64,000 bases of DNA from Nocardia veterana NBRC 100344. Lineage in GTDB: Bacteria; Actinomycetota; Actinomycetes; Mycobacteriales; Mycobacteriaceae. Shown one piece after another: positions 62,830-64,000 of the stretch (position 1 is its first letter; each line of letters opens with the position of its first letter). The DNA is taken from assembly GCF_000308855.1 (NCBI RefSeq), contig NZ_BAGM01000004.1:1-64000 (forward strand), written 5' to 3'. Made by a program: the position numbers and the translations under genes. The notes under the pieces are model-generated. The model did no database searches. It was not told the origin of the DNA and saw nothing but the letters and a program-made list of their open reading frames with translations.

Positions 62830-63852
62830 ATGACAGCCGACCGACCGGCCCGGCCCCGGGGTCGATTCGATCTGCAGCGGCGCATCGGTGTGCTGCTCGG
62901 TCTGTGCTGCGGCGCCGGGGTCGCCGTGCAGGCGCGAATCAACGGTGACCTCGGCGACCGGATCGACGACGGAATCGCCGCAGCCGTCATCAGTTTCGGA
63001 TCCGGACTGATCCTGCTGGCGATCGTCTGCGGCGTTAGCCGACGGCTGCGCTCGGGACTGGGGGAGATCCGTCGATCGGTACGCACCGGGCCGCTGCGGT
63101 GGTGGCATCTGCTGGGCGGCCTGTGCGGTGCGTTCTTCGTTGCCTGTCAGGGACTTTCGGTGGCCACCATCGGGGTCACCGCCTTCACGATCGCGGTGGT
63201 CGCGGGCCAGCTGACCAGCGGACTCGTCGTGGACCGACTGGGCGTCGGACCGGCCGGTATCACGCCTGTGACGCCGGTGCGCCTCGGTGCGGCGGCGCTG
63301 GCGATCGGCGCGGTATGCCTTGCGGTGCTGGGTCGTTCCGGCGGCGATTCCGGTTCCGGTGCAGGCGCCGCCTACCTGCTGATCGCCCTGCCGGCGCTCG
63401 CCGGTCTCGGCCTGGCCTGGCAGCAGGCGGTCAACGGCAGGGTGGCCACGGTCGGCGGCCCGGTGCCGGCCACCACGATCAATTTCGCGACCGGTACCGC
63501 GGGCCTGCTGGTGGTGGAGGCGGTACAGATCGCGCGGATCGGTTGGCCGAGCGGGTTTCCCACCGAGCCGTGGTTGTATTTCGGCGGCGCGATCGGCGTG
63601 TTCTTCATCGCCGTGGCGGCGCTCATCGTCCGGTGGATCGGCGTTCTGCTGTTCGGCCTCACCTCGGTGTCCGGGCAGCTCATCGGTTCGGTGGTCCTCG
63701 ATGTCCTCGCCCCGGCCGGGACCCGGCTGTCGGTGCTGACCATCGTCGGCTGCGTGCTGACGCTGGTTGCCGCCGCGATCGCCGTCGTCGCACAGGGGCG
63801 GCACACCGGCAGCGACCGAAAGCCCGTCGAAAAGCGCCGAACACGAGCGTGA
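62830..63852 (+). CDS. DMT-superfamily (DUF606/YdcZ-like) transporter
   Basis: The 340-residue protein has ten hydrophobic segments in two related halves, each starting with a YdcZ-type pattern (LGLCCGAGVAVQARINGDLG; LAGLGLAWQQAVNGRVATVGG). The second conserved motif is WHLLGGLCGAFFVACQGLSV and, in repeat 2, LYFGGAIGVFFIAVAALIV. Members are probable small-molecule exporters with unknown substrates. Start ATG 62830; a GTG at 62821 is possible. It is convergent with a TetR gene, 1 bp apart. Confidence 0.87.
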   Translation: MTADRPARPRGRFDLQRRIGVLLGLCCGAGVAVQARINGDLGDRIDDGIAAAVISFGSGLILLAIVCGVSRRLRSGLGEIRRSVRTGPLRWWHLLGGLCGAFFVACQGLSVATIGVTAFTIAVVAGQLTSGLVVDRLGVGPAGITPVTPVRLGAAALAIGAVCLAVLGRSGGDSGSGAGAAYLLIALPALAGLGLAWQQAVNGRVATVGGPVPATTINFATGTAGLLVVEAVQIARIGWPSGFPTEPWLYFGGAIGVFFIAVAALIVRWIGVLLFGLTSVSGQLIGSVVLDVLAPAGTRLSVLTIVGCVLTLVAAAIAVVAQGRHTGSDRKPVEKRRTRA

Positions 63853-63853
63853 T

Positions 63854-64000
63854 TCACGCCCGGAAGGCGCGCAGCGTGTGCTCGACCAGCGCATCGGCAT
63901 AGGCGTCGTCGAGCGGTCCGGAGCGCAGCAGCCAGCGTTGATAGACCGGGGCGTAGAGCATCTCGAGCAGGAGGTCGAGGTCGGCGTCGGCGCGCAGCTG
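63854..64000 (-). CDS. TetR/AcrR-family regulator, C-terminal end
   Basis: Only the last 48 codons are present. They read QLRADADLDLLLEMLYAPVYQRW and LLRSGPLDDAYADALVEHTLRAF, the typical end of the TetR_C_16-like ligand domain with its Y-APVYQRWL motif. The helix-turn-helix lies beyond the right edge. It is convergent with the DMT transporter gene. Confidence 0.8.
   Translation of the reverse strand, partial: QLRADADLDLLLEMLYAPVYQRWLLRSGPLDDAYADALVEHTLRAFRA

Noticed and set aside
60661..63900. 1079-residue minus-strand open frame
   Set aside because: It spans the GGDAF-EAL and transporter genes in antisense and reads as His/Gln/Arg/Gly-rich low-complexity peptide.
1..64000. CRISPR arrays, insertion sequences, prophage or resistance islands
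   Set aside because: No regularly spaced repeats with spacers and no transposase, integrase or phage structural genes were seen in either strand.

Overview
The window is G+C-rich DNA from a mycolic-acid-producing actinobacterium (order Mycobacteriales), most likely a Nocardia or close relative. The evidence is in the gene content: an oriC-type FhaA/FhaB/PstP block, LysX, a PE-PPE-EspG module, secreted AroQ-gamma chorismate mutase, cutinase, IdeR-like iron boxes, and a gene order that repeatedly follows blocks of the M. tuberculosis chromosome (fhaA-fhaB-pstP; the Rv3689-Rv3695 MoxR block; gltB-gltD; sodA, DUF4328/glpQ1, ferritin; pheA, phosphoglycerate mutase, metallopeptidase, septum-formation protein, serS). 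No integrase, transposase, prophage or CRISPR array was seen, so this is mainly core chromosome. Species cannot be assigned from sequence reading alone.

Layout. 1-2.3 kb: end of the Ser/Thr-kinase/cell-division cluster (pstP partial, fhaB, fhaA; minus strand). 2.5-3.5 kb: tRNA-Leu(CAG), cold-shock protein, small GNAT. 3.5-4.2 kb: a gene-free 0.7 kb with hairpins. 4.2-12.3 kb: SpoIIM-like and RDD genes divergent around a repeated dyad, then a minus-strand DUF4407 gene and a membrane protein / DUF4129-DUF4350 fusion / MoxR / DUF58 operon. 12.6-20.4 kb: secreted chorismate mutase, a long structured leader, gltB and gltD. 20.6-28.8 kb: cutinase, ECF sigma factor with VOC partner, His-rich exported peptide, histidine phosphatase, lysX, S4 protein, RraA, SRPBCC. 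28.9-32.4 kb: ycnI-copC-copD copper operon, a membrane protein and a DUF6474 protein. 32.6-41.3 kb: RecB-like nuclease coupled to htpG, quinone oxidoreductase, SDR/TetR pair, VOC-DinB with divergent WYL regulator. 41.3-43.8 kb: TMEM165/GDT1 manganese transporter behind a yybP-ykoY manganese riboswitch, and a SodA with the Mn-type residue at position 145. 44-55 kb: hypothetical gene, a DnaA-box cluster, rhodanese, DUF4328 protein, GlpQ, DUF5926, two adjacent ferritins with an iron box, LytR/CpsA/Psr protein, CPBP protease, DUF2470 protein with an excellent iron box, pheA and a phosphatase. 55-64 kb: EspG/PPE/PE operon, metallopeptidase, septum-formation protein, serS, a GGDAF-EAL protein, a DMT-type exporter and the end of a TetR gene.

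Themes. Metal homeostasis is over-represented: Mn riboswitch, transporter and Mn-type SOD; ferritin pair and DUF2470 protein with IdeR-like boxes; copper operon. Nitrogen assimilation (gltBD) has an unusually long leader. Several genes (RecB-like nuclease, DUF5926, the 53.1 kb hypothetical, pheA, serS, GGDAF-EAL) have a -10-like hexamer 6-8 nt before the start codon, which suggests leaderless transcripts. The best candidates for something undescribed are the gltB leader, the shrunken DUF4129-DUF4350 fusion, the ferritin paralogue with a Lys at a ferroxidase Glu position, the DnaA-box cluster far from dnaA, the repeated GTGTC-N7-GACAC dyad and the GGDAF-EAL protein with its promoter dyad.
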